DNA from: Ischnura elegans
Lineage: Eukaryota > Arthropoda > Insecta > Odonata > Coenagrionidae
Reading direction: 5' to 3'
Assembly: GCF_921293095.1 (NCBI RefSeq)
Contig: NC_060258.1
Span: forward strand, 7,392,607-7,456,606
DNA length: 64,000 nt
Positions 11,815 through 22,647 of this stretch are shown here, one piece after another; the first letter of the stretch is position 1, and each line of letters begins with the position of its first letter. The position numbers were made by a program, and so were the translations under genes. The notes beneath the pieces are model-generated. The model searched no databases. It saw only the letters and a program-made list of their open reading frames with translations, and was not told the DNA's origin.

Positions 11815-13777
11815 ACATTCTACCTTAGGAACTGTCTTATCAGGCGATTTCCACCAGAAAGTTTTGTAAAGAACGCGTCGAGAGTATATTCGAATAACCC
11901 TAACCACTTCTTTCTCGATAAATGATTGTTTTGCGTAATAAGTTCTTATTATCATCACCTGCAGTTATGGAAAGTCACCACAGGGGTTCCGCGTTTGAAA
12001 GACCACGTTAATTATCAGACGATTTGAACGGGGGGGCGGTAGACTAGTGAATAGCGTGTTGGATTCCCACGCGGGGGTCCCGGGTTCGATTCCCGGCCGC
12101 GGCCGTCGGAAAAAATGCGAAAAATTTGGGTTCGTTAGAGTCAGGTCGATCAGAACGTATGTCGGTTAGGTAGTCTCAGGTGCCTCCAGTGTTCAGTGGC
12201 CGGGTGCGAACCCGGCTCCCTGAGTTGACACCTTTTCCCCTCGGGGACCCGGGTTCTCATCCCGGCCACTGAACACTTGAGGAGAGGAGGCTGGAGGCAT
12301 TTTGTTGCATTTTTTACGCAGGCTCTCGGTGGCAAAGAACGTACGTATCGATGAGCGACGATGTTGCCACCACACGGCATTCGCGGGAGTTACAAAGATC
12401 GCGGAAGTGACAAGTGAGAGTGATTTTACGGGAAAGTTCCTTTTCCTTTCCCTACGGCGCTTGATATTCGTAGGTCTCATTCATAGCGTGATCGTACTGG
12501 TAACGCAGTCCCACCCAGTTTTAGCATCCTCTTTTTTTAGCGATCCTAAATTCAGTCCTTCCAGGTCCAAAAATGGACTTTGAAATTTACAATAAATACT
12601 TAATCAACCATCTTGAGTTAAAAAAGTATTTCTCGTCGGATTTTGGTCAAAATACTTTTAAACCGTTCGGAATATTTTAATTATCATTAAGTTAGAGTTT
12701 TTTTGTGATTTAATTTCATGAATCGAAAGTATTTCATGATTGTTGTTCGCAATACACCCAGGACACACATTGAAAAAGATCCATCTTAAGTAATGTAAAT
12801 ATTTCTCGTCGGATATTAATCATAATACTTTGAAAACGTTTGCAATATCCTAATAATTATTCAAGTAGGGTTTCAGTGCGATTAATTTTCAATTTTCGAA
12901 AATATTTTATGATTTTGGTTTTCCATACACCCAGGACACCCATTCAAAAAGAACCATCTTGAGTTTAAAAAGTATTTATCGTCGGATTTTGGTCAGAATT
13001 CTTTTAAAACGTTTGAAATATTACAATTATTATTAAGGTTGAGTGTAGGTGTGATTCAGGTTCAAGTTTCGAAAATATTTCATGATTTGTGGTTGCCATA
13101 CACCCAGGACACACATTCAAAAGGAACCATCTTGAGTTAAAGAAGTATTCTCTCCTCGGTTTTCGATCAGAATACTTTTTAAACATTTGCAGTATCCTAG
13201 TTATTATGTAACAGGAGTTTCAATGTGATTAAATTTCAAGTTTCGAAAATATTTCATGATTTGTGTTTGCCATACACCCAGGACACACATTCAAAAAGAA
13301 CCATCTTGCTAAAAAAAGGTATCTCTCGTTGGATTTTGATCAGAATGCTTTCAAAACGTACGAAATATCCTAATAATTATTTAAGTAGAGTTTCATTGTG
13401 AATGAGTTTCAAGTTTCAAGAAAATATTTCATGATTTGTGGTTGTCATGCACCCAAGAAAGAATTCAAAATCAGCCAACCGGTGTTAAATATTTTTTCTC
13501 ATCGGATTTTGGTCAGATTACTTTTAAAACGTTTGAAATGACTCAGTAGAGTGTTATTGTGACAGAATTTCAACTTCGGGAGATATCGTAGGAGTTTTGG
13601 TTGCATTCCACCCAGGAAACACCTTTCAAAATCAGAAAGATTTTGTTCGTATGCGTGATTAAATGTTCTTTAAGAATTGAAAATAGTTATGTAGATTTTC
13701 TGTGCGACTGATTTACAACTTTTAAAAATATTGTAGTAATTGTTGATGGCGTACACCTAGAAAAAATTTCAACGGGA
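11815..13777 (+). repeat. Satellite unit 6 (1963 bp)
   Basis: The tRNA-like sequence is at 12033-12104, with an altered D-loop ('agtgaatag' in place of 'agtggttag'). The hairpin is at 12183-12282. Sub-monomer order is the same as in unit 5. Confidence 0.93.
12033..12104 (+). tRNA. tRNA-like sequence, unit 6, A box mutated
   Basis: The D-loop reads 'agtgaatag', which breaks the GG of the A box. B box is intact. Confidence 0.48.
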
Positions 13778-14328
13778 ACATTCTACCTTAGGAACTGTCT
13801 TATCAGGCGATTTCGACCAGAAAGTTTTGTAAAGAACGCGTCGAGAGTATATTCGAATAACCCTAACCACTTCTTTCTCGATAAATGATTGTTTTGCGTA
13901 TTAAGTTCTTATTATCATCACCTGCAGTTGTGGAAAGTCACCACAGGGGTTCCGCGTTTGAGAAGACCACGTTAATTTTCAGACGTTTTGAACGGGGGGC
14001 GGTAGACTAGTGGTTAGCGTGTTGGATTCCCACGCGGGGGTCCCGGGTTCGATTCCCGGCCGCGGCCGTCGGAAAAAATGCGAAAAATTAGGGCGTTAAG
14101 ATTGGGTTCGTTAGAGTCAGGTCGATCAGAACGAATGTCGGTTAGGTAGTCTCAGGTGCCTCCAGTGATCAGTGGCCGGGTGCGAACCCGGGTCCCTGAG
14201 TTGACGCCTTTTCCCCTCGGGGACCCGGGTTCTCATCCCAGCCACTGAACACTGGAGGCACCTGGAGGAGGCTGGAGGCATTTTGTTGCATTTTTTTACG
14301 CAGGCTCTCGGTGGCAAAGAACGTACAG
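13778..14328 (+). repeat. Satellite unit 7 (truncated at palindrome element)
   Basis: The tRNA-like sequence is at 13996-14067 and the hairpin at 14159-14258. It ends inside the segment 'ggcaaagaacgta', directly before CAGTCACTTTC. It has private variants ('gttgacgcc', 'catcccagcc', 'acgaatgtcgg', 'ggcacctggaggagg') that recur only in the inverted copy at 18669-18900. Confidence 0.92.
13996..14067 (+). tRNA. tRNA-like sequence, unit 7, probable pseudogene
   Basis: Array-consensus copy. It is the left partner of the inverted copy at 18930-19001 in the large palindrome. Confidence 0.5.
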
Positions 14329-15559
14329 TCACTTTCAAAAGTTTTAGGACAAAATTTTTGGCGCCACTTCTGCTTCTCAAGAAAATTTAGTTTCCCTTAC
14401 TCCATTTGTTTTCCTTGCTCACGCACTGCAAATATTTTGCTTCCATGTGAAGATATATGAAAGAGGGAGAAGTTACTTGCTAAATTTATCGTTTTGTTTC
14501 GATCTTTGATGGATTTAATGATTAATTTCGTGTGCATACTGTGTGTTCTTGCTACGGTTTTCACTGCTGGTCCGATATTATGCATTATAAAGACCTCAAC
14601 GTCAGACGTCGTGGTGGCGTAGTGGAGTTAATGCGACGTCGTCATAGTAAAGGTTGTTGGATCGTTTCCCCTGCTCGGAATTAAAATCTCAACATTTTTT
14701 TCCTTGGTAACTCCTTTTGTATTAAATAATGGATTTCAAATAATTTAAATTCGCTCTAACCGTTATATACTTTTTAAAATGGTAAATGGTAATATACCTA
14801 CAAGTTAAGAATTGGGCAAGGGTTGACGTATCCTTTTAATGGATTGCTAGTACACATTTTGAACGTTAGGGATTTGCAAAAGGGGTAACCGTAACCCGAC
14901 AGTAAGGGGCGCATTCAAACCCAGCGTTGGTATTAACTTAATGATTTTAGATTGGCGATGAAGGGTCATACATAGCAGTTGATTATTGCATTTGATTAAT
15001 TGGTTTAGAAAGCTGTTGATTATTAAGATTTTCTGCAATGATCTCCATACTTTTTCATCCGTCCCTCGAGACGGGTGATATGTGTGTCATGAAATGACGT
15101 CCAACTTGACTTACATACAGCAAATAGCCTTTATAATCATCACATACTACTCCATTTGGGTTTTGCGTTGGATGTGTTTTCTAGTTTTCAATCAATGCAA
15201 AGATCCAACTAATTTGTCAGAACGGAATCATCCAAGTAATCGGCGAGCTGATAATGGAAACCTGTTGATGTTATACCCTATTGCGAATGCACAATCTAGA
15301 ATTTTATCCAGTGAATTAGTAGGAGGCCTGAAGAGCCCTAAGAAATAAAAAATATCTTAAGAGACCTCTACCCCATCATCAGCGCAAACCACAGTACTTC
15401 CAATGTCCTCCCTTCCCGCCCTTCTATCACCTACAGAAAGGCACCCAACGTGCGCAAATATTCCGATCCACCCGCTCCTCTTTCCCCCGCACCGCCCCCC
15501 CCATCTTCTCCCTCCTCAACATGCAACCGCTCAAGCTGCAAGTGCCGATTCTTGTTTCG
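14329..15559 (+). mobile_element. Left palindrome arm: Tc1-like-ended element
   Basis: The arm begins CAGTCACTTTCAAAAGTTTT straight after a TA and ends at 15559 ('ttcttgtttcg'). The right arm (17440-18668) is its reverse complement with few differences and also ends CAGT next to TA. CAGT ends at a TA target are typical of Tc1/mariner elements, but no DDE/D transposase is present. The inner 200 bp (15361-15559) reads on the + strand like the tail of a reverse-transcriptase frame (SITYRKAPNVRKYSDP) leading toward a Cys-rich segment; the same frame continues in the right arm and spacer. Confidence 0.75.
14607..14690 (+). repeat. tRNA-derived SINE-like head in left arm
   Basis: 'gtggcgtagtggagttaatg' matches an A box and 'ggatcgtttcccc' a weak B box (GGATCGATTCC in the mirrored copy). 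The two are about 55 nt apart. Confidence 0.4.
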
Positions 15560-17439
15560 TAATAATGATAATACCGTAAGGAAAAAATTCAATAAAACTA
15601 CTACAATTAGTATTACAATTGCTTGTCAGAAAGGCATTTTCTCTATCTACATAGGGTTGACCAGGGCATGTTACGCTGAATTTCTTTCTGTGAATTTTCT
15701 AATTTTTATGTTTTAACTTATCAAAATTTAGATATTGTGGTTTTATAAAGCAGTTAATAAAGTCCAAATTGTGGCGAGCCATTTATAACTCGGTTTGGTA
15801 AAAGTGCACTCCGTAAACGTGCCCCGTATGTAAACGAACCCGAGTGTACACTACACATTTGTGTTTATTCTGCAATAGCACCTTCAGTTTTTGCTTTGTT
15901 ATTAGACGCACGAACAAATGAAGCGGATAGTTTACCAACACTGAACGTGACATATAATTGTTCATGAGAAAAACATGGATTTCCTAAATTCAGACTACAA
16001 ACAGTCAACGGTTGACATAGTAATTAGCTAATCATCATCGCGAATGAAACACGAGGCCGAAATTTGAATTTATTTGAACTGATAGGGCATATCAGATGGG
16101 ATCATGGGAATCCTTGGAATGAGAATATCCTCATCTTTGAATTTTCCTTTGAATATAACCGCGTGAATCACATTGATTATCGGTTTTTTATCACCTTACA
16201 TGTTCCATCGCATATTTTAGGTTTCAAAGGTTCATGACCACCGACTCAACCTTCAGCTGTATATTGTGCGGTGGTAACCCAGTAGTCACATCTAAGAAGT
16301 TTAAAAATGCAGATGGATAGTTGGTGACTTCATCTATTTTTGTAACACAGTCAATAGATTTGAGTAAATGCAGATTACCAATTATTTGCAAATTTCGAAG
16401 TTTTGAAGAAGTAATCCACATCTTTGTCCTGACCCGCCAAAATTGCTCGCTCGCTCTAAAACTTGTGATTATTGTGCTAATCAGTCATGTTCAAGAGCAC
16501 TTTGTTGAGGAGTTTATCTTTCGATCAAACGAAATTGCAAAAATGCCGAGGATATGAAATAAATCCACTCGATTCGTCGACAAGAACACGGCCTTTACCG
16601 ATAGTGAAAAATTTTTATGAGACTCAGTCATTAAATTGGTAAAAACAAAACAGATCATTTAGTAAGTAGAATGACGGACTTGAACTTGAGCTGTTGAAGT
16701 GTTGCCAATTCCTAAAAATGTCCACTAGCATCCATATTAATTTCTTCCATGAACTGATATTATTTTTAAATGTTAATTCTGCTATTCGAGGTTGATACGA
16801 ATCCAAAAAAATCTATTCATCTAGAAAATCCTTCAAATATATGTAGCCGTTCTCGAGTTATAAATAGTGTAACTAACACGATTTACGACTTTTTTTATGA
16901 ATATAAATATACTTAGATTAAATAAATAAATAACATAGAAACACTGAAAAAGGGACACTCACAAAATGTTTTTCAGACGTTTCTATGAGGTGACCCACCA
17001 TTCTCAATGAGTGAGACAGGACTGCTGATGTCTTCTGTGGAGTTTAGGGTGGGGGGAGGTTGAAGGGGTAGGTGGAGGTGAGGGGAAATGGGGAGGGATT
17101 GGCTGGTGGCAACTGAGCGACGTTCACGTTTAGCCCAGGCGATTTGAACGCTGTTTCCACCCAGGTGTGCTGGGTGAATTTTCTGGTAGTATTTCGATTT
17201 AGGAAAGGGAAAAGCACTGCTCGAAGGAATTATTTTGTGTTGGAGTACTGGTTCAAGGAATGGAGGGGACTTGGTGGAGAGGCGATGGTTGTTCATTCGA
17301 ATGGATACTGCCGTGGTGCATTCTCCAATGTAGTAGGCAGGGCAGAAATTGTAGGATAGTCGGTAGATGGAATTAAAGGAAGTATTTAAAGAAAAAAGGA
17401 GAAGAGGAAGATTTGTTGATGACTGGTGGGGAGGTGGAG
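15560..17439. other. Single-copy spacer at the centre of the palindrome
   Basis: This 1.88 kb has no counterpart in the other arm. From 15560 to about 16960 it is AT-rich with no convincing gene. From 16973 outward on the minus strand lies the end of a Penelope-like reading frame, listed separately. The boundary at 15559/15560 is sharp: left-arm homology ends at 'cttgtttcg' and the next bases differ from the right arm. Confidence 0.75.
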
Positions 17440-17548
17440 CGAAACAAGAATCGGCACTTGCATCTTGGGCGGTTGCATGTTGAGGAGGGAGAAGATAGGG
17501 GGGCAGTGCGGGGGAGAGAGGGGCGGATGGATCGGAATATTTGCGCAC
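16973..17548 (-). pseudogene. Penelope-like GIY-YIG endonuclease remnant (191 codons)
   Basis: An uninterrupted 191-codon frame contains CPAYYIGECTTAVSIRMNNH, which fits a GIY-YIG nuclease core: the YIG motif followed by an Arg and a His in the spacing used by Penelope-like retroelements. Upstream in frame there are Pro- and Cys-containing strings. There is no reverse transcriptase in this frame and the C-terminal part is Pro/Ser-rich, so this is a 3' fragment. It crosses the inner palindrome boundary at 17440: its first part is duplicated in the left arm (15450-15559), its second part is single copy. Family assignment rests on the YIG motif; a different GIY-YIG retroelement is possible. Confidence 0.5.
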
Positions 17549-18668
17549 GTTCGGTGCCTTTCTGTAGGTGATAGAAGGGCGGGAAGGGAGGACATTGGAA
17601 GTACTGTGGTTTGCGCTGATGATGTGGTAGAGGTCTCTTAAGACATTTTTTATTTCTTAGGGCTCTTCAGGCCTCCTACTAATTCACTGGATAAAATTCT
17701 AGATTGTGCATTCGCGATAGGGTATAACATCAACAGGTTTCCATTATCAGCTCGCCGATTACTTGGATGATTCCGTTCTGACAAATTAGTTGGATCTTTG
17801 CATTGATTGAAAACTAGAAAACACATCCAACGCAAAACCCAAATGGAGTAGTATGTGATGATTATAAAGGCTATTTGCTGTATGTAAGTCAAGTTGGACG
17901 TCATTTCATGACACACATATCACCCGTCTCGAGGGACGGATGAAAAAATATGGAGATCATTGCAGAAAATCTTAATAATCAACAGCTTTCTAAACCAATT
18001 AATCAAATGCAATAATCAACTGCTATGTATGACCCTTCATCGCCAATCGAAAATCATTAAGTTTATACCAACGCTGGGTTTGAATGCGCCCCTTACTGTC
18101 GGGTTACGGTTACCCCTTTTGCAAATCCCTAACGTTCAAAAAGTGTACTAGCAATCCATTAAAAGGATACGTCAACCCTTGCCCAATTCTAAACTTGTAG
18201 GTATATTACCATTTACCATTTAAAAAAGCATATAACGGTTAGAGCGAATTTAAATTATTTGAAATCCATTATTTAATACAAAAGGAGTTACCAAGGAAAA
18301 AATGTTGAGATCTGAATTCCGAGCAGGGGAATCGATCCAACAACCTTTACTATGACGACGTCGCATTAACTCCACTTCGCCACCACGACGTCTGACGTTG
18401 AGGTCTTTATAATTCATAATATCGGACCAGCAGTGAAAACCGTAGCAAGAACACACAGTATGCACACGAAATTAATCATTAAATCCATCAAAGATCGAAA
18501 CAAAACGATAAATTTAGCAAGTAACTTCTCCCTCTTTCATATATCTTCACATGGAAGCAAAATATTTGCAGTGCGTGAGCAAGGAAAACAAATGGAGTAA
18601 GGGAAACTAAATTTTCTTGAGAAGCAGAAGTGGCGCCAAAAATTTTGTCCTAAAACTTTTGAAAGTGA
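17440..18668 (-). mobile_element. Right palindrome arm: inverse copy of 14329-15559
   Basis: Reverse complement of the left arm, with scattered single-base differences and small indels (for example 'accgaacgtgcgc' against 'acccaacgtgcgc'). It ends in 'gactg' followed by TA at 18669, mirroring the left junction. Confidence 0.88.
18349..18420 (-). repeat. tRNA-derived SINE-like head, mirrored copy
   Basis: Inverse copy of 14607-14690. Its B-box-like string is closer to consensus (GGATCGATTCC on the minus strand). Confidence 0.4.
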
Positions 18669-19868
18669 CTGTACGTTCTTTGCCACCGAGAGCCTGCGTA
18701 AAAAAATGCAACAAAATGCCTCCAGCCTCCTCCAGGTGCCTCCAGTGTTCAGTGGCTGGGATGAGAACCCGGGTCCCCGAGGGGAAAAGGCGTCAACTCA
18801 GGGACCCGGGTTCGCACCCGGCCACTGAACACTGGAGGCACCTGAGACTACCTAACCGACATTCGTTCTGATCGACCTGACTCTAACGAACCCAATCTTA
18901 ACGCCCTAATTTTTCGCATTTTTTCCGACGGCCGCGGCCGGGAATCGAACCCGGGACCCCCGCGTGGGAATCCAACACGCTAACCACTACTCTACCGCCC
19001 CCCGTTCAAAACGTCTGATAATTAACGTGGTCTTTTCAAACGCGGAACCCCTGTGGTGACTTTCCATAACTGCAGGTGATGATAATAAGAACTTAATACG
19101 CAAAACAATCATTTATCGAGAAAGAAGTGGTTAGGGTTATTCGAATATACTCTCGACGCGTTCTTTACAAAACTTTCTGGTCGAAATCGCCTCATAAGAC
19201 AGTTCCTAAGGTAGAATGTTCCCGTTGAAAGTTCTTCTAGGTGTACGCCATCAACAATTACTACAATATTTTTAAAAGTTTTAAATCAGTCGCACAAAAA
19301 ATCTACATAACTATTTTCAATTCTTAAAGAACATTTAATCACGCATACGAACAAAATCTTTCTGATTTTGAAAGGTGTTTCCTGGGTGGAATGCAACCAA
19401 AACTCCTACGATATCTCCCGAAGTTGAAATTCTGTCACAATAACACTCTACTGAGTCATTTCAAACGTTTTAAAAGTAATCTGACCAAAATCCTATGAGA
19501 AATAATATTTAACACCGGTTGGCTGATTTTGAATTCTTTCTTGGGTGCATGACAACCACAAATCATGAAATATTTTCTTGAAACTTGAAACTCATTCACA
19601 ATGAAACTCTACTTAAATAATTATTAGGATATTTCGTACGTTTTGAAAGCATTCTGATCAAAATCCAACGAGAGATACCTTTTTTTTGCAAGATGGTTCT
19701 TTTTGAATGTGTGTCCTGGGTGTATGGCAAACACAAATCATGAAATATTTTCGAAACTTGAAATTTAATCACATTGAAACTCCTCTTACATAATAACTAG
19801 GATACTGCAAATGTTTTAAAAGTATTCTGACCGAAAACCGAGGAGAGAATACTTCTTTAACTCAAGAT
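18669..19868 (-). repeat. Inverted satellite block 1
   Basis: Reverse-strand satellite equivalent to about 13130-14328, with the hairpin at 18739-18838, the tRNA-like sequence at 18930-19001 and the unit junction near 19220. It shares the private variants of unit 7. It ends at 'aactcaagat', where the decayed piggyBac starts. Confidence 0.92.
18930..19001 (-). tRNA. tRNA-like sequence in inverted satellite, probable pseudogene
   Basis: Minus-strand copy of the array tRNA-like sequence, with one D-stem change ('gagtagtgg' for 'gactagtgg'). B box is intact. Confidence 0.5.
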
Positions 19869-20647
19869 TAACTGTTTTTATTCATACATTGCTTTAGTTT
19901 ATCGATTTTGTTTATTATTGCAATATTTCAGACGTGGTTTTAACAAAAAATTATATATTTTTTTTTAAATTCGAGATTCGACAGTATTGCTTTGAAATTC
20001 TTTTTCCTACATGCTATGTTGTTTTAATAGGATTTTCTCAGAGGAATTGGATTAAACAGCAAACATAGACATTTCAACACATTATAATCATGTTTGAATT
20101 ATTAAAAATATTACCTAGGCTTAATGGAAGTTGGGAAGATAATTAAATACAGTAAAAATTGCATTTGATAAGCCACGCATTTGGCTAAGATGTTTTACAG
20201 TTCAAGAACTGTCGTTCATTTTAATTGCTCACACAAAGATTTTTGGCAGGTCATACAATTCACAACAGATCGATTCTTTTTGCTCCTTGGTTTTGCCTGG
20301 AAATATTTTTTTTGCAGAATCCCGTTAGAAGAATATGCAGCATTGGACATGCCACGCTTTTGTCGAGATCTAATATGAGTATTAGCCAACTCTGTATCGA
20401 GCTTTTTCAAAAGCGTCTTGCGCGAAATGTTTTTGGAACCTAGTCTCCTTGTACACTATCCATGAATACCTACTAAGTCGGAAGTATTTTCCAACGAGTG
20501 GATAGGCCATCGTTGAGTATATGCTCTTGTGGTATATTTGTGATTTCATTTCTTTTGGTACTTCTCTTCTATTTATTTACCTCTCCCACAACACTAGTAC
20601 CCTAGCTTTTTTGCTGTTCAGCGAGTTTGACTAAGGTAATGTAATTA

Positions 20648-22647
20648 CCCAGTCAACACAGTATTCGTAATGAGGTCTTATATGAACTCATACGTTGGAC
20701 TCCTTTAAGATTCCACATTAAGAGACATGAAAGGGCCTTTAAGACCTCACACTTCATGAGGTCACATGAATGATGTCTTTAAGACCGCATACTTCATAAA
20801 GTCTTGAAGACCTCACACCTCATATGGTCTTCAAGATCACACACACATGAGGCCTGAAAAATGAAGTCATGTGTATGTTAATGAATTATAATTTCAATCG
20901 TAATTATATATTTCTGCGTGTATAATATTTTTTCTTCCTTCAATTAACTCTTTATATTAAGAGATGGGTTCGTAAACTTCTCCCTCCGATTTTATTAAAT
21001 AAGCTGACACTTCCACTTTCCGCTAGGTCCGCCATTGTGTTGCCGTGTTATTCTACTGCCTTGAGCTCAGACGTCTAGTTTATGATTAATATCGTGTGTA
21101 CTCCATGGCCTAGTTCTTGCTCGTGTTTTTCCTTGTGTCTACGAACGTGAATCAGGATTCCATCGGATCTGAGATCGGCACGAACCTTGCAAGGTTGTGG
21201 ACATCATGATGTGTTACGTGCACGGAGACTTGGAAGGTAAGTTTCAATGATTTTATGTGTCCGATTCTTTTTCCACTTGTTAATGAGAAAACTCATTAAT
21301 ATTTCTATTTTCCAAGCTCGTGCTTATCATTGATTATCGGTAAATATATCCATGTAAAATATTTAGGTGGAACACGTTTTGTAACGTGCCTTTGTCATGG
21401 AAGATGCCTTTGTTGTTGTTCATGTTTCATTTCATTCATTCATCGTATCCTTATAAATTTGCTGTTATCGCATTTTAAATTATCTCCGCTAATATACACT
21501 ATCTAGATCATATCTAGTACGTGTTCAAGCAATGTTTTTATTATCTCGGGTTCACAAAACAGTTTTCCCTAAGATCATTGAAGTTTATATACTTCTCAGT
21601 TCTCAAAATATCATGACGTAAACAAACAAAAGTGCTAACCGATTTATAATTTGCTTGATTTCACTTCGTAATGAACTTATGGAACGATAAAGCATGGAAA
21701 TAACGTTCACCATGTATTTAAGTTAACTTCTAAGAGCATTCTAATGCAATAGGAATGTAATTAAGTGTAAGAGTTAATCAAAAGTAGTTCACTAATTCGG
21801 TTACTCCTAAAATTAACCAAGTTAAAACGGTCATCTTCGGTGCTAAAACCGGCCCTGGGAGTATTTAGGGACTGCTAATGAGATAAATAGTCTTTATCTG
21901 GTTTATTTGATGTTATCATGTTATCAATTATAACTCTCAACAAACTTAAGTTCAATGTTTTTTTGCAGCCTCTCTTATGAAATGGAACCCGACATCAGCA
22001 AGTAGTGTCGCCTTGGAGAGAGTGGAGAGGCAGTGGCTGTATCAAGCGGAGACCGCGTAAAGTATGCAGAGAGGAAGAATTAAAAAACTCGTGATGTTTG
22101 TTTATTGACTTAATATTATGAAGAATAAATTTATAAATATCATGAAGTTGTCTATTCCATTTTGTTTTTCTGCCGTACTTCCACCTATGGTTCTCATTAA
22201 ATGTATTATTTTGCTTTATTTTAATTGGATACGTCGGGTACTTATGTCATCGGAGAATTTTCTTAAATAAAGGTGCGTAAAGTATTTTGAAATCTTAATT
22301 AATGGGCTGGTAGGAGCCCCGGCGTTTTTGTAGGCTATTTCAAAGCCATCTATCGGAATTATTACGAAGTGGGTAATTTTTCTGGTTCTCCAGGTAGTTC
22401 CATTATCACACACGTCGAGGCGCCACATTTGCGCCTATATCATATTGGAACTGTTATAGGAGTCCTATAAGACCTCTTGACTGAGCTCCTTCAGAGCCGT
22501 GTGAGACCGCGAAAAGAATTCCTATACGAGTGCATATGACCTCACGGAGACATCATTATGAGGCCATTTGGGACTCTTTTGTAGGAGTCCTACAAATTCG
22601 TCAGACTTCTTTATGACCTCATGCATGAGTCATACGTGTTTACTGGG
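20648..22647 (+). mobile_element. 2000-bp TA-flanked DNA element with spliced small ORF
   Basis: Inverted ends CCCAGTCAACAC and CCCAGTAAACAC are flanked by TA at 20646-20647 and 22648-22649. Removing the element and one TA restores the host piggyBac reading frame as T-V-D-N-Y, which confirms both ends. About 230 bp at the left and 200 bp at the right are filled with short repeats in both orientations around 'gaggtc' and 'aagacctcacac'. The middle has a transcript-like exon-intron-exon layout. No transposase is visible. The TA target fits Tc1/mariner-like and several other superfamilies; I do not recognise the family. Confidence 0.85.
21206..22060 (+). CDS. Two-exon 40-codon ORF inside the 2-kb element
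   Basis: Exon 1 codes from the ATG at 21206 to 21236 and ends at a strong donor (GGAAG|gtaagt). The intron is 21237-21968, and its acceptor follows a run of T (tgtttttttgcag|CC). Exon 2 codes 21969-22060 and stops with TAA. The phase is kept across the junction, giving MMCYVHGDLEASLMK followed by 25 more residues. An AATAAA lies at 22124-22129. The exon DNA is visibly richer in G+C than its surroundings. No domain is recognisable; it could be a captured host exon pair, a remnant of the element's own gene, or a non-coding spliced RNA with a chance frame. The splice signals are better supported than the protein. Confidence 0.45.

Larger units (their letters stand above)
1..14328 (+). repeat. 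Left satellite array, ~1.9-kb higher-order units
   Basis: Seven head-to-tail units start at 1, 1550, 3512, 5428, 9858, 11815 and 13778, each with acattctaccttaggaactg. Intact units are 1916-1963 bp. Unit 1 is 1549 bp because about 410 bp are missing after 'gcgcttgatatt'. Unit 4 is 4430 bp because a TTAA-flanked element of 2508 bp lies in it. Unit 7 stops at 14328, where a TA-flanked element begins. Each unit has a complex part of about 750 bp (tRNA-like sequence, hairpin, conserved block with 'gatcgtactggtaccgcag') and a series of related sub-monomers with the core 'acacccaggacacacattca'. Small open frames here recur because the DNA is repeated; they shift or break between copies and are not coding. 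Confidence 0.95.

Noticed and set aside
15082-15348. 88-codon frame present in both palindrome arms (also 17650-17916)
   Set aside because: The two copies are identical because the arms are mirror duplicates, not because of selection. No motif, and composition like the surrounding DNA.
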